Of a DNA stretch of 15,592 nt, positions 7,151-13,288 are shown piece by piece; within the stretch, counting starts at the first letter, position 1; every line of letters starts with the position of its first letter. This stretch comes from Candidatus Rifleibacteriota bacterium (GTDB taxonomy: Bacteria; Muiribacteriota; Ozemobacteria; Ozemobacterales; Ozemobacteraceae), in the NCBI GenBank assembly GCA_028691595.1, contig JAQUZA010000024.1:1-15592 (forward strand), in the 5' to 3' direction. Position numbers and translations under genes: made by a program. The notes below the pieces were generated by a model. That model was not told the DNA's origin. It was given only the letters and a program-made list of their open reading frames with translations, and did not search any database.

Positions 7151-7248
7151 GACTTTTTGTTAGCCAAATAACAGAAAGTCTTGGCTATTTATTAGTCTGA
7201 TAGAAAGCTTTGAAAAATGTCGCCCGGGTATTTCAGGAATACGTATTC
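7151..7248 (+). promoter_or_regulatory. Inverted repeats upstream of hicAB (candidate operator region)
   Basis: This lies in the 312-nt gap (6983-7294), which holds no gene. GAATAC-GTATTC (7237-7248) is a perfect 12-nt palindrome, and a further GTATT half-site lies at 7228-7232. Further up, GACTTT (7151-7156), TAGCCAA (7161-7167), AAAGTC (7175-7180) and TTGGCTA (7181-7187) form two interleaved inverted repeats. HicB-type antitoxins with a C-terminal DNA-binding domain repress their own operon, so the palindrome ending 46 nt before hicA is a reasonable operator candidate. Confidence 0.4.
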
Positions 7249-7294
7249 ATGCAGCCGACTGGAAAAAAAATATTACAGGTGATATCATAAAAAT

Positions 7295-7540
7295 ATGGGA
7301 ACATTTGAAAAACTGCTGGAACGAATGCGCAGAAACCCTCTGGGTGATTGGACAATGGGCAATCTCATGACGATTGCCAGGCGGATGAACATTGAAGTTC
7401 GCAACAGCGATGGCAGTCACCATGTCTTTTCATTTCCCGGGGTTGAAGAAGATGTAACGGTACCGTATAAGCGGCCGATCAAGCCGGTTTACATCAAAAA
7501 ATTTCTCGCATTAGTTGATGCTGTCAAGGAGGTTGTATGA
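7295..7540 (+). CDS. hicA: HicA-family mRNA interferase toxin
   Basis: 81 residues, the family's usual size. The C-terminal half has the double-stranded-RNA-binding-like fold signature: RNSDGSHHVFSFPG with the catalytic histidine at H42 (GSH), followed by VTVPYKRPIKPVYIKKFLALVDA. HicA toxins cleave mRNA independently of the ribosome. The gene overlaps hicB by 4 nt (ATGA, 7537-7540), which is typical. The N-terminal ~30 residues (FEKLLERMRRNPLGDWTMGNLMTIARR) are a little longer than in minimal HicA proteins. Toxin-first order agrees with classical hicAB loci. The toxin appears intact, so the pair is likely functional. Confidence 0.88.
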   Translation: MGTFEKLLERMRRNPLGDWTMGNLMTIARRMNIEVRNSDGSHHVFSFPGVEEDVTVPYKRPIKPVYIKKFLALVDAVKEVV

Positions 7541-7929
7541 AAAAGGTTGTTAAGATTCAGCCGCCTTTCGCTTTTGATGAATATACAAGAGTTCTGAGCC
7601 GTCTTTGTGAAGATGACGGCGGCGGTTTTCTGATAACTTTTCCGGATTTGCCAGGCTGCATGTCTGATGGCGAAACCGAAGAAGAGGCACTTGAAAACGG
7701 TAAAGATGCTTTTATTTCGTGGGTTTCAGCGAGAATAGATCAGGGAAAAAGTATACCGGAACCAAAAACAAAGCCGGTAGACTATGTTTCGGCAGATTTT
7801 TCCGGGCGGTTTCTAGCCAGGTTGCCAAAGTACATTCATGCCCGTCTGGTAAAAAGGGCAGAGCGCGAAGGCGTAAGTGTTAACGCCCTGGTTTTGTCTT
7901 TCATTGCTTCAGGCCTTGGGCAGAACTAA
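7537..7929 (+). CDS. hicB: HicB-family antitoxin with C-terminal ribbon-helix-helix domain
   Basis: 130 residues. The N-terminal partial RNase-H-like fold (about 14-75) shows the family pattern EDDGGGFLITFPDLPGCMSDGETEEEALENGKDAF, which binds and masks HicA. The C-terminal segment (about 90-128; FLARLPKYIHARLVKRAEREGVSVNALVLSFIASGL) is a ribbon-helix-helix DNA-binding domain of the HicB type that autoregulates the operon. AAGGAGG at about 7527-7533, inside the 3' end of hicA, gives a good ribosome site. It is followed by an 80-nt gap facing the convergent Uma2-family gene. Confidence 0.9.
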   Translation: MKKVVKIQPPFAFDEYTRVLSRLCEDDGGGFLITFPDLPGCMSDGETEEEALENGKDAFISWVSARIDQGKSIPEPKTKPVDYVSADFSGRFLARLPKYIHARLVKRAEREGVSVNALVLSFIASGLGQN

Positions 7930-8009
7930 CCGTCCTTAGACAAAGCCCTTTATTACCAAAAAATTTACCCGAAACTCTTTTGCACCTTCAAAAGAATTTT
8001 CAGATGCGC

Positions 8010-8636
8010 TTAAGAGCCCGCTTTGAAGGGGGCGGCCCGTTCTTTGACGACTTTTAGAACTGGCAGAATCTCGGCGAATTTTACGGTGAGGCCGGCAAAA
8101 ATCTTTGATTCGAGTGTTTCTTTGTCGTCAAAAAACCCGACGAGTTCGTATTTGCCGGCGTTTAAAACCAAGACATGGGCGTAGCGCTCGGTCGGGTGAA
8201 TCAACCAATATTCACGAACCCCATGGCGTTCATACAGACGGCGTTTCCGTATCTGGTCTTTTGAGGAAGTCGACGGCGACAATATTTCTACCACCAGGTC
8301 AGGTGCGCCTACACAGCCTTTTTCGTCAATTTTGTCGGGGTCGCAGATTATCGAAATGTCGGGCTGAACAACATTTGAGCAGCTTCGCCCGGTCTCTTTC
8401 TTCTCGGCCAGCCTGACATCAAATGGGGCAGCAAAAACCTTGCATGGTTTACCTTTGAAAAAGTCACAAAAATGGTATACCAGGTTGGTTAAGACTTCCT
8501 GATGCATCGTTCCAGGAGCCGGTGTCATATCGTAAATCTGGCCCTCGATGATCTCAGAACGCATACTATCAGGCCATTGTAAGTAATCAGACCAGGTAAA
8601 GAAGTCAGGCAATTTCCGTTTCGCTGCAGCCCGCAT
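8010..8636 (-). CDS. Uma2-family (DUF820) PD-(D/E)XK nuclease-like protein
   Basis: 208 residues, normal for the family. Recognisable pieces in order: FTWSDYLQWPD..RSEIIEGQIYDMTPAPGTMHQ (N-terminal family signature with E31), NVVQPDISIICD (D93), GAPDLVVEILSPSTSSKDQIRKRRLYERHGVREYWLIHP (D113 and E117, the PD...E core) and a C-terminal beta region. Uma2 proteins are common in multicopy in cyanobacteria and other environmental bacteria; their physiological role is not established and nuclease activity is predicted from the fold. A GGGGA ribosome site lies just upstream of the start. It sits next to two toxin-antitoxin modules, which fits an accessory patch. Confidence 0.88.
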   Translation of the reverse strand: MRAAAKRKLPDFFTWSDYLQWPDSMRSEIIEGQIYDMTPAPGTMHQEVLTNLVYHFCDFFKGKPCKVFAAPFDVRLAEKKETGRSCSNVVQPDISIICDPDKIDEKGCVGAPDLVVEILSPSTSSKDQIRKRRLYERHGVREYWLIHPTERYAHVLVLNAGKYELVGFFDDKETLESKIFAGLTVKFAEILPVLKVVKERAAPFKAGS

Positions 8637-8688
8637 TTGTATTCCCCGATTTTTGAACTATCACAGGCTGATTATAGCCTTCGTGCAT

Positions 8689-8716
8689 TTGGCTGGCAAT
8701 ATCAGAAGCATATAAA
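8689..8716 (+). promoter_or_regulatory. Candidate sigma-70-like promoter of the acidic secreted-protein gene
   Basis: TTGGCT (8689-8694), a 16-nt spacer and TATAAA (8711-8716). Transcription from about 8723 would leave a 124-nt leader before the ATG at 8847. It would also exclude translation from the in-frame ATG at 8721. Confidence 0.4.
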
Positions 8717-8846
8717 TTGAATGCAGAAATTAGCAAAGTCCATTTTGGCACCATCTTTTCTGTCTAAGGCTTTTGCGACAGCTGCTTATAAGATACCGGT
8801 CATGTTACAATTATTGAAGACGATTAAAAGAATCTCAGGAGGTTTT

Positions 8847-9773
8847 ATGAGAAGCTGCCCGATGCGAACTCTCGTGCTGATTTTGGCTTTTCTGACCTTT
8901 AATGCTGCCTCATTTGCAGAGAAAATGGCTCCTGCCAGGGAAGCTATCGGCAAAGTTCTCGGCAAAACCATTTTCCGCGACGAAATCATGATCCCGGAAG
9001 AATACCGGAATATCGACCCCGGGCTGTTTAAAAAGATGCAAGCCACAACAGAGCAGGAAAGTGGACCTGATCTGGAATTCGATATTGAGCCGGAAAATTC
9101 GTCTGAGTCAGGAGATTTATCGGATTTCGATGAAACAGATTTTTCAGAAGCCGATGATGAAGACGATGCTGAAAATGAAACTGTGATCAATTCTCCTGAG
9201 GAGTATGAAGAATTCGAAAAGTCGTTCGATAAGAACCAGTCAGAAACGAACACTGACGAAGATACCGGCAATGAAGAAGATTACGGCGAAGAAGGTTATG
9301 TAGAAGACCCTGAAGAAATGACCTGGGAACGCGAAAAAATTGTACAGGGCGAATTAATGCGCCTCTTTGCCGGCCCGTTGTTCGCAGAATATGCTCAGGG
9401 TCTCGCCAGTGAAATCGAGCCGACTCCTGAAGAAATTCAGGCATTTGTTGCCGATATGAGCGGAAAACAAAACAAAATTATGCAAGACGAAAAAGTTGCC
9501 CGAATGATCATCAAGCCATGGAAGCTGCAAATAAAGCTTTACGAACAATATGGCGGCGGGAGAATTCTCTGGCAGCAGGCAGGTTTTGAAGCCTTCGACG
9601 CAATGCGCCAGTTTCTTGAAGAGCAAAAAAAGCTTGGTCGGCTCGAAATTACCGACCCGCAACTGCAGGAAACCTTCTCGAACTACTGGTCAGAACCCGG
9701 CCACGCCAATTTTCTCAAAAGCGACCCCGAAACTGCCAAACAGTTTCTACACCCTGCCTGGCGCAGGCCATAA
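8847..9773 (+). CDS. Secreted acidic protein with SurA-N/peptidyl-prolyl-isomerase-like flanking segments
   Basis: 308 residues from the ATG at 8847. This start is chosen because AGGAGG (8837-8842) lies 4 nt upstream and the protein then opens with a clean signal peptide (MRSCPMRTLVLILAFLTFNAASFAEK); in-frame ATGs at 8721 and 8814 lack these. After the signal, residues 30-50 (REAIGKVLGKTIFRDEI) look like the first strand of a SurA-N-like chaperone. Residues 70-165 are extremely Asp/Glu-rich and probably disordered. Residues 168-282 (ELMRLFAGPLFAEYAQGLASEIEPTPEEIQAF ... LYEQYGGGRILWQQAGFEAFDAMRQFLEEQ) resemble the helical part of parvulin-associated periplasmic chaperones from memory. No parvulin catalytic domain is present. 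Function is unproven: a periplasmic chaperone-like or metal/cation-binding role are both possible. Confidence 0.78.
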   Translation: MRSCPMRTLVLILAFLTFNAASFAEKMAPAREAIGKVLGKTIFRDEIMIPEEYRNIDPGLFKKMQATTEQESGPDLEFDIEPENSSESGDLSDFDETDFSEADDEDDAENETVINSPEEYEEFEKSFDKNQSETNTDEDTGNEEDYGEEGYVEDPEEMTWEREKIVQGELMRLFAGPLFAEYAQGLASEIEPTPEEIQAFVADMSGKQNKIMQDEKVARMIIKPWKLQIKLYEQYGGGRILWQQAGFEAFDAMRQFLEEQKKLGRLEITDPQLQETFSNYWSEPGHANFLKSDPETAKQFLHPAWRRP

Positions 9774-9804
9774 AATCTTTGACAGCAGCCAAAAGTTATT
9801 GTTG

Positions 9805-9851
9805 TTGCTGAATCAGCAAAGGTTTTGCAGAAAACCTGCTTGAAGGCAAGC
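9805..9851. repeat. Three abutting perfect inverted repeats
   Basis: Back to back without gaps: TTGCTGA-A-TCAGCAA (9805-9819), AGGTTTT-GCAG-AAAACCT (9820-9837) and GCTTG-AAGG-CAAGC (9838-9851). All arms are exact. They begin 31 nt after the stop codon of the acidic secreted-protein gene. Part of this may terminate that transcript, but no T-run follows the stems, and three contiguous perfect dyads are more than a simple terminator needs. Confidence 0.6.
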
Positions 9852-9883
9852 CTATCCGCTTAAAACACACTTTTCAGCTTTTC

Positions 9884-9984
9884 AGGAGACACAAATAAAC
9901 TGTGCCCTGTCAAATTTGAATGCGCAGATTGGGTCTCCTTAAAATCTCTATTCACGCGCTTATGCCACGGAGTGTACAAGCGCG
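9884..9984. other. Candidate structured RNA or regulatory region with two longer inverted repeats
   Basis: AGGAGAC (9884-9890) pairs with GTCTCCT (9933-9939) across a 42-nt interior. CGCGCTT (9955-9961) pairs with AAGCGCG (9978-9984) across a 16-nt loop that contains a further CAC/GTG dyad. There is no coding frame longer than about 25 codons here. I do not recognise a known riboswitch or small RNA. This belongs to the 541-nt gap 9774-10314, which also holds the hairpin block, a 14-nt dyad and the phasin promoter. Confidence 0.35.
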
Positions 9985-10021
9985 GCAATTATGACAACCG
10001 TGCAATTCAAGTTTGACAGAC

Positions 10022-10035
10022 CACTATTTCAAGTG
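10022..10035. repeat. 14-nt dyad CACTATTTCAAGTG, copy 1 (candidate operator)
   Basis: CACT-N6-AGTG, identical to the copy at 10781-10794. A TTGACA hexamer (10013-10018) lies 3 nt upstream of this copy, but no acceptable -10 follows at the right distance. The site is about 280 nt upstream of the phasin gene. Confidence 0.5.
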
Positions 10036-10206
10036 CTTTGCTTCAGATTTTCAAGGTATTCCCAGCACTTACTGCAGGTCTCTGGAAATATCTGGATCTG
10101 GTGCGACCGTCGATAGTTTTCACTATGATTACGCAATTACAGCAATCAGCAAAACCAGCTCACACAAAGCATCGGAAAGACAATAAAAAATATTTTAAAA
10201 AAGATC

Positions 10207-10255
10207 TTGACACTTTGCAGCATTTCGACGATACTAATATTGCAACGCAGCAATA
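10207..10255 (+). promoter_or_regulatory. Strong sigma-70-like promoter of the phasin gene, with an overlapping dyad
   Basis: TTGACA (10207-10212), a 17-nt spacer and GATACT (10230-10235), predicting a start near 10242 and a leader of about 73 nt. A dyad TATTGC-N6-GCAATA (10238-10255) sits exactly at the predicted start point, a position suited to a repressor. Within it is GCAACGCAGCA (10242-10252), an 11-nt word repeated at 10718-10728 upstream of phaB. The TGC/GCA-rich character recalls the sites of the PHA regulator PhaR in alphaproteobacteria (from memory; spacing not identical). No phaR gene is in the window. Confidence 0.65.
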
Positions 10256-10314
10256 AGTTAAAACAAAACGATCTCAAAGTTCGCAACTAATAATTTTTAA
10301 CAGGAGTTTTTAAA

Positions 10315-10629
10315 ATGAACAAATGGATGGAATTTTCAAACGAATACGCTCAGCTCATGAAAGACAATTTCCAGGTAATGAACAAGTTCTGGCGCGCCAG
10401 CATGGACCAGACCTCTGGTTACAACAAGAAGAGCATGGAACTTTTCTTCGATCACATGAACCGCAACGTAGAATTCATGCACGAAATGTACAACAACACT
10501 GCAGCTTCCAACGAAGAAATCAAGAACCTCTATCGCGAAAACATTGAAAAATTCAACACCCGCTTTCAGAAGGTTTATGAAGAAACCGTAAAGGCCATGA
10601 CTCCCAAGCACATGAGCGCTGAAAAATAA
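10315..10629 (+). CDS. Small phasin-like PHA granule-associated protein
   Basis: 104 residues, entirely helical and amphipathic, with many Met, Phe and Asn residues and no signal peptide or membrane segment (MNKWMEFSNEYAQLMKDNFQVMNKFW ... ENIEKFNTRFQKVYEETVKAM). Phasins are small amphipathic proteins that coat PHA granules and control their number and size. The assignment rests on composition, size and position at the head of the PHA cluster. Its own strong promoter and a strong terminator flank it, so it is probably a highly expressed monocistronic gene, as is usual for phasins. GGAG at about 10302-10305 serves as ribosome site. An alternative is a PhaE/PhaR-type synthase subunit, since these share the same helical character. 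Confidence 0.72.
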   Translation: MNKWMEFSNEYAQLMKDNFQVMNKFWRASMDQTSGYNKKSMELFFDHMNRNVEFMHEMYNNTAASNEEIKNLYRENIEKFNTRFQKVYEETVKAMTPKHMSAEK

Positions 10630-10641
10630 GTCTTTAAGATA

Positions 10642-10691
10642 TTAAAGAGGCCGTTCTCAAGGCCAAAGCCCCGGCAGGACGGCCTCTTTAA
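10642..10691 (+). terminator. Strong hairpin terminator after the phasin gene
   Basis: TTAAAGAGGCCGT (10642-10654) pairs perfectly with ACGGCCTCTTTAA (10679-10691), a 13-bp stem with a 24-nt loop; the 3' arm itself supplies the short T-run. It begins 12 nt after the phasin stop codon. It should separate phasin mRNA from the phaB operon, with possible partial readthrough. Confidence 0.8.
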
Positions 10692-11016
10692 ATCCTAAAG
10701 CAAAGCAGCAAAAAGCCGCAACGCAGCATAAATTTTCCCCTCGCAAATTCGCCGCCGCTTATGGTTCAATTATAAAAGCGCACTATTTCAAGTGAGATTT
10801 TTCACAAAGCCAGGATGTAAAAAACTGCGAGAGATGTGAAGAAGAGGCGAAGGCGACAAAATAGATGAATTTTCTGATTGTAGACGGGTTTTCTGGCCTC
10901 AACCAACACCAGGCATCAGCCGCAGTTTTTATCGCGACGATGCCCCAAACTAATTTTTCTGAACGACGACAAGATTCAAACCAGCCACCAGGCGTGGCGA
11001 TAACAGGAGAAACACA
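10692..11016 (+). promoter_or_regulatory. Intergenic leader of phaB with shared PHA motifs and candidate promoter
   Basis: No gene is seen here. It contains GCAACGCAGCA (10718-10728), identical to the word at the phasin start point. A TATAAA (10771-10776) could be a -10 box, with only a weak TTCGCC (10748-10753) 17 nt upstream. The second copy of the 14-nt dyad follows at 10781-10794, just downstream of the putative -10. Close to the gene, GCCAC (10984-10988) pairs with GTGGC (10994-10998), ending 6 nt before the AGGAG ribosome site (11005-11009). Leader length would be about 230 nt. Confidence 0.4.
10781..10794. repeat. 14-nt dyad CACTATTTCAAGTG, copy 2 (candidate operator)
   Basis: Exact copy of 10022-10035, with the same CACT-N6-AGTG symmetry. 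It lies 4 nt downstream of a TATAAA box, where a bound protein would block transcription toward phaB. Confidence 0.5.
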
Positions 11017-11766
11017 ATGAAACGAATGACTGGCAAAGTAGCTCTTATCACTGGTGGTGCCGCAGGCATCGGCCTTAAAGCCGCAACTATTTTCGCCGAA
11101 GAAGGCGCAACCGTATACGCTCTCGATATCAGCGACAAGGCCCTCGCCGGTCTCGCCGATGTTAAGCTTGCTGAAGGCGCAACCGGCAAAATCATCGGCA
11201 AAAAAGTTGATGTTTCGAGCCACGCTGACGTTAACAAATGCGTTGACGAAATTCACGCCGCCGAAGGCAAAATTGATTGTCTCGTTAACAACGCCGGCAT
11301 TACCGCTGACGCAACCCTGATGAAAATGACCGAAGAACAGTTTGACCGCGTTATCAAAGTCAACCTCAAAGGCGTTTTTCTGATGGCTCAGGCCTGTGCC
11401 GCCAAGATGACCGCAGCCGGCAAAGGCTCGATCGTTAACACTTCCTCAATCGTAGGCGTTCAGGGCAACTTCGGCCAGACCAACTATGCCGCCGCCAAAT
11501 CTGGCGTTATCGGCATGACCTACACCTGGTCACGCGAACTTGGTCGCAAAGGCGTGCGCGTCAATGCCGTAGCTCCGGGCTACACCTGGACTGACATGCT
11601 CGCCACCGTTCCCGAAAAGGTGATCAAAATGCTCGAAGAAAAAACTCCGATGCAGCGCCTTGGCCAGCCCGAAGAAATTGCAAAGCTCTATCTGTTCCTG
11701 GCCAGCGATGAAAGTTCTTATATTACCGGTCAGGTAATTGGTGTCGATGGCGGCCTCAAACTCTGA
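11017..11766 (+). CDS. phaB: Acetoacetyl-CoA reductase / 3-oxoacyl reductase (SDR family)
   Basis: 249 residues, a classical short-chain dehydrogenase/reductase. Motifs: nucleotide-binding TGGAAGIG (T12-G19), NNAG (91-94), catalytic Ser around S143/S144 (NTSSIVG), Tyr157 and Lys161 (NYAAAKSG), plus RVNAVAPGY and the C-terminal ITGQVIGVDGGLKL typical of FabG/PhaB. In this cluster it should reduce acetoacetyl-CoA to (R)-3-hydroxybutyryl-CoA. FabG activity on acyl-ACP cannot be excluded by sequence; the neighbours favour PhaB. The end of the second beta-strand carries an aspartate (YALDIS, D37), which in classical SDRs favours NAD(H) over NADP(H). AGGAG lies 7 nt upstream of the ATG. phaC follows 35 nt downstream and is likely cotranscribed. 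Confidence 0.9.
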   Translation: MKRMTGKVALITGGAAGIGLKAATIFAEEGATVYALDISDKALAGLADVKLAEGATGKIIGKKVDVSSHADVNKCVDEIHAAEGKIDCLVNNAGITADATLMKMTEEQFDRVIKVNLKGVFLMAQACAAKMTAAGKGSIVNTSSIVGVQGNFGQTNYAAAKSGVIGMTYTWSRELGRKGVRVNAVAPGYTWTDMLATVPEKVIKMLEEKTPMQRLGQPEEIAKLYLFLASDESSYITGQVIGVDGGLKL

Positions 11767-11801
11767 TTTCAACAACTATGCCCCGAGAAAGGTCAGAAGC
11801 T

Positions 11802-12827
11802 ATGATCGCAAACATGGACACCCTGGTTCAGCATCTCGATGCAGTAACTGAGCAAGTTTTACGCAAGACTGCAGGCGAGCTCGACACCTACCCACGCGGC
11901 GTAACTCCCAGAGAAGAAGTCTGGCGCGCCGGCAACGTTTCACTGCTACGCTTCGAAAGCCCTGAAGGGGTTGAAGGCACACCGCTGCTGATAATTCCTT
12001 CACTGATCAACCGCTGGTACATTCTCGATGTGACAGAAGAAACCAGTTACATCAGGGAATTTGCTCAGAAACGCCCAACCTACATCATTGACTGGGGCTA
12101 CCCTGACGTTGAAGTTGGCCATCTGGGCTTGAGTCACTATTATCACCGGTCGATCAAGCGCGCTGTCAGGCAGATCTGCCGCGCCAACGACTGCGAAAAA
12201 GTCGATATGCTGGGTTACTGCATTGGCGGCACCATGGCTTATGCCTTCAGCTGCCTTGAACCCGAAATGGTCGACCATCTCGTGCTTCTGACCGCGCCAA
12301 TCGATTTTTCAGATGCCGGCATCTTCGCGACCTACGCCGAGCATTTCCCAACCGAAGAATTTTCTGCTAGCATGGATGTCATGCCGGGATGGCTGCTTGC
12401 CTTCTCGTTCCAGTTTGTTCAACCGATGGGCCTCTACCAGAAGACAAAAATGTTCAAAGACAAGTTCGAAAGCCAGAGCTTTATCAAGCTTTATAACGCC
12501 ATGGAACGCTGGATCGCCGATCCGGTAAGTTTCCCCGGCAAAGCTTATTATCAGCTGCTGACTGAACTTTACAAAGAAAACCTGCTGGCCCAGGGCAAGC
12601 TGACCACCGAAGACGGCCTGATCGTTGACCCGGCGGCCCGCAAAGCCAGAGCCCTGATTCTCAATGCCGGGAAAGACCACATCGCGCCGCGCAAAACGAC
12701 CATGCTGCCAGCCTCCGATAAGGCACCAGCCAGCGAAGTTACTATTCCCTCAGGACATATCGGCATAACCACCGGGCGCAATGGCAAAGATGCCTGCAGA
12801 AGCGCACTCGAATTCATAATGAACTGA
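11802..12827 (+). CDS. phaC: Class III/IV-like PHA synthase, first copy
   Basis: 341 residues from the ATG at 11802, preferred over the ATG at 11778 because AAAGG (11788-11792) lies 9 nt upstream of it and nothing similar precedes 11778. It has an alpha/beta-hydrolase fold with the PhaC lipase-like box GYCIGG (nucleophile C140), aspartate in NAGKDHIAP (D292) and histidine in PSGHIGI (H319), close to the positions known for Allochromatium PhaC (149/302/331). Conserved IPSLINR and YIIDWG are present. The ~40 kDa size without the long N-terminal domain of class I/II enzymes places it with class III/IV synthases, which need a PhaE or PhaR partner; a short candidate follows 16 nt downstream. It polymerises (R)-3-hydroxyacyl-CoA at the granule surface. 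Confidence 0.92.
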   Translation: MIANMDTLVQHLDAVTEQVLRKTAGELDTYPRGVTPREEVWRAGNVSLLRFESPEGVEGTPLLIIPSLINRWYILDVTEETSYIREFAQKRPTYIIDWGYPDVEVGHLGLSHYYHRSIKRAVRQICRANDCEKVDMLGYCIGGTMAYAFSCLEPEMVDHLVLLTAPIDFSDAGIFATYAEHFPTEEFSASMDVMPGWLLAFSFQFVQPMGLYQKTKMFKDKFESQSFIKLYNAMERWIADPVSFPGKAYYQLLTELYKENLLAQGKLTTEDGLIVDPAARKARALILNAGKDHIAPRKTTMLPASDKAPASEVTIPSGHIGITTGRNGKDACRSALEFIMN

Positions 12828-12843
12828 CGCAAGGAGACTGAAA

Positions 12844-13218
12844 ATGTTTACAATGGGCGAAGATATGATGAAACAATGGGCCACCAACTGGGAAAAAATG
12901 ATGGGCGACCAGCTTGAAAAGCTCGTTACCAACGAAAAATTTATCAGCGAAATGTCAAAATCGATCGCTGCAACCATGACCGGCAAAGCAATGTATTCAA
13001 AGATGCTCGATGAGCAGATGGCAGCCATGAACCTGCCCTCACGAACCGACATCGTTAAGATCATGCAGAAGCTCACCGACATTGAAGAACGCCTCGTTGA
13101 TCTGGCCGAAAAATTCGAAGATTACACCGAAGCCCAGGGCAGCAGACCAGCAGCAGCAACTGCAAACCAGAACGCCGCCCCCGCCGCTGAAGGCAAAAGC
13201 AAAAAGCACAAAAAATAG
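12844..13218 (+). CDS. Short PhaE/PhaR-like PHA synthase subunit or phasin-type protein
   Basis: 124 residues. The N-terminal half is helical and Met-rich (MKQWATNWEKMMGDQLEKLV). The central NLPSRTDIVKIMQKLTDIEERLVDLAEKFED (about 63-93) is the 'LP(S/T)R-x-D(I/V)' plus coiled-coil motif shared by PhaE, PhaR and several phasins. The tail (about 98-124) is Ala/Pro-rich and ends in a Lys-rich KSKKHKK. Class III PhaE is about 350 residues and class IV PhaR about 200, so this is a markedly short version. The position between two phaC genes suggests it activates one or both synthases. AAGGAG lies about 7 nt before the ATG. The basic tail could touch nucleic acid or the granule surface, as PhaF-type tails do; that is speculative. 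Confidence 0.72.
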   Translation: MFTMGEDMMKQWATNWEKMMGDQLEKLVTNEKFISEMSKSIAATMTGKAMYSKMLDEQMAAMNLPSRTDIVKIMQKLTDIEERLVDLAEKFEDYTEAQGSRPAAATANQNAAPAAEGKSKKHKK

Positions 13219-13288
13219 TTCCTGGTCAAGAAACTGGACTTAATGGCCTGTCAGTTTTAAAATCTGTAGAATATGCAGGTGAGTGACC

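Noticed and set aside
6246..8636. Transposon or integrated element carrying the toxin-antitoxin genes
   Set aside because: No transposase, integrase, tRNA gene or matching terminal repeats were found at either end.
8721..8846. 42-codon N-terminal extension of the acidic secreted protein
   Set aside because: The extension has no ribosome site and would bury the signal peptide, whereas the ATG at 8847 has AGGAGG and opens with a signal peptide.
10038..10256. 72-codon open frame in the gap before the phasin gene
   Set aside because: It overlaps the phasin promoter and start point, has low-complexity Lys/Gln/Thr content near its end and no ribosome site.
10783..11256. 157-codon open frame on the minus strand across the phaB leader and 5' end
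   Set aside because: It is antisense to a clear SDR gene, has no ribosome site, and its composition is that of an antisense shadow.
11778..11801. Upstream ATG for the first phaC
   Set aside because: No ribosome site precedes it, while the ATG at 11802 has AAAGG at a proper distance. It remains possible, and adds only eight residues.
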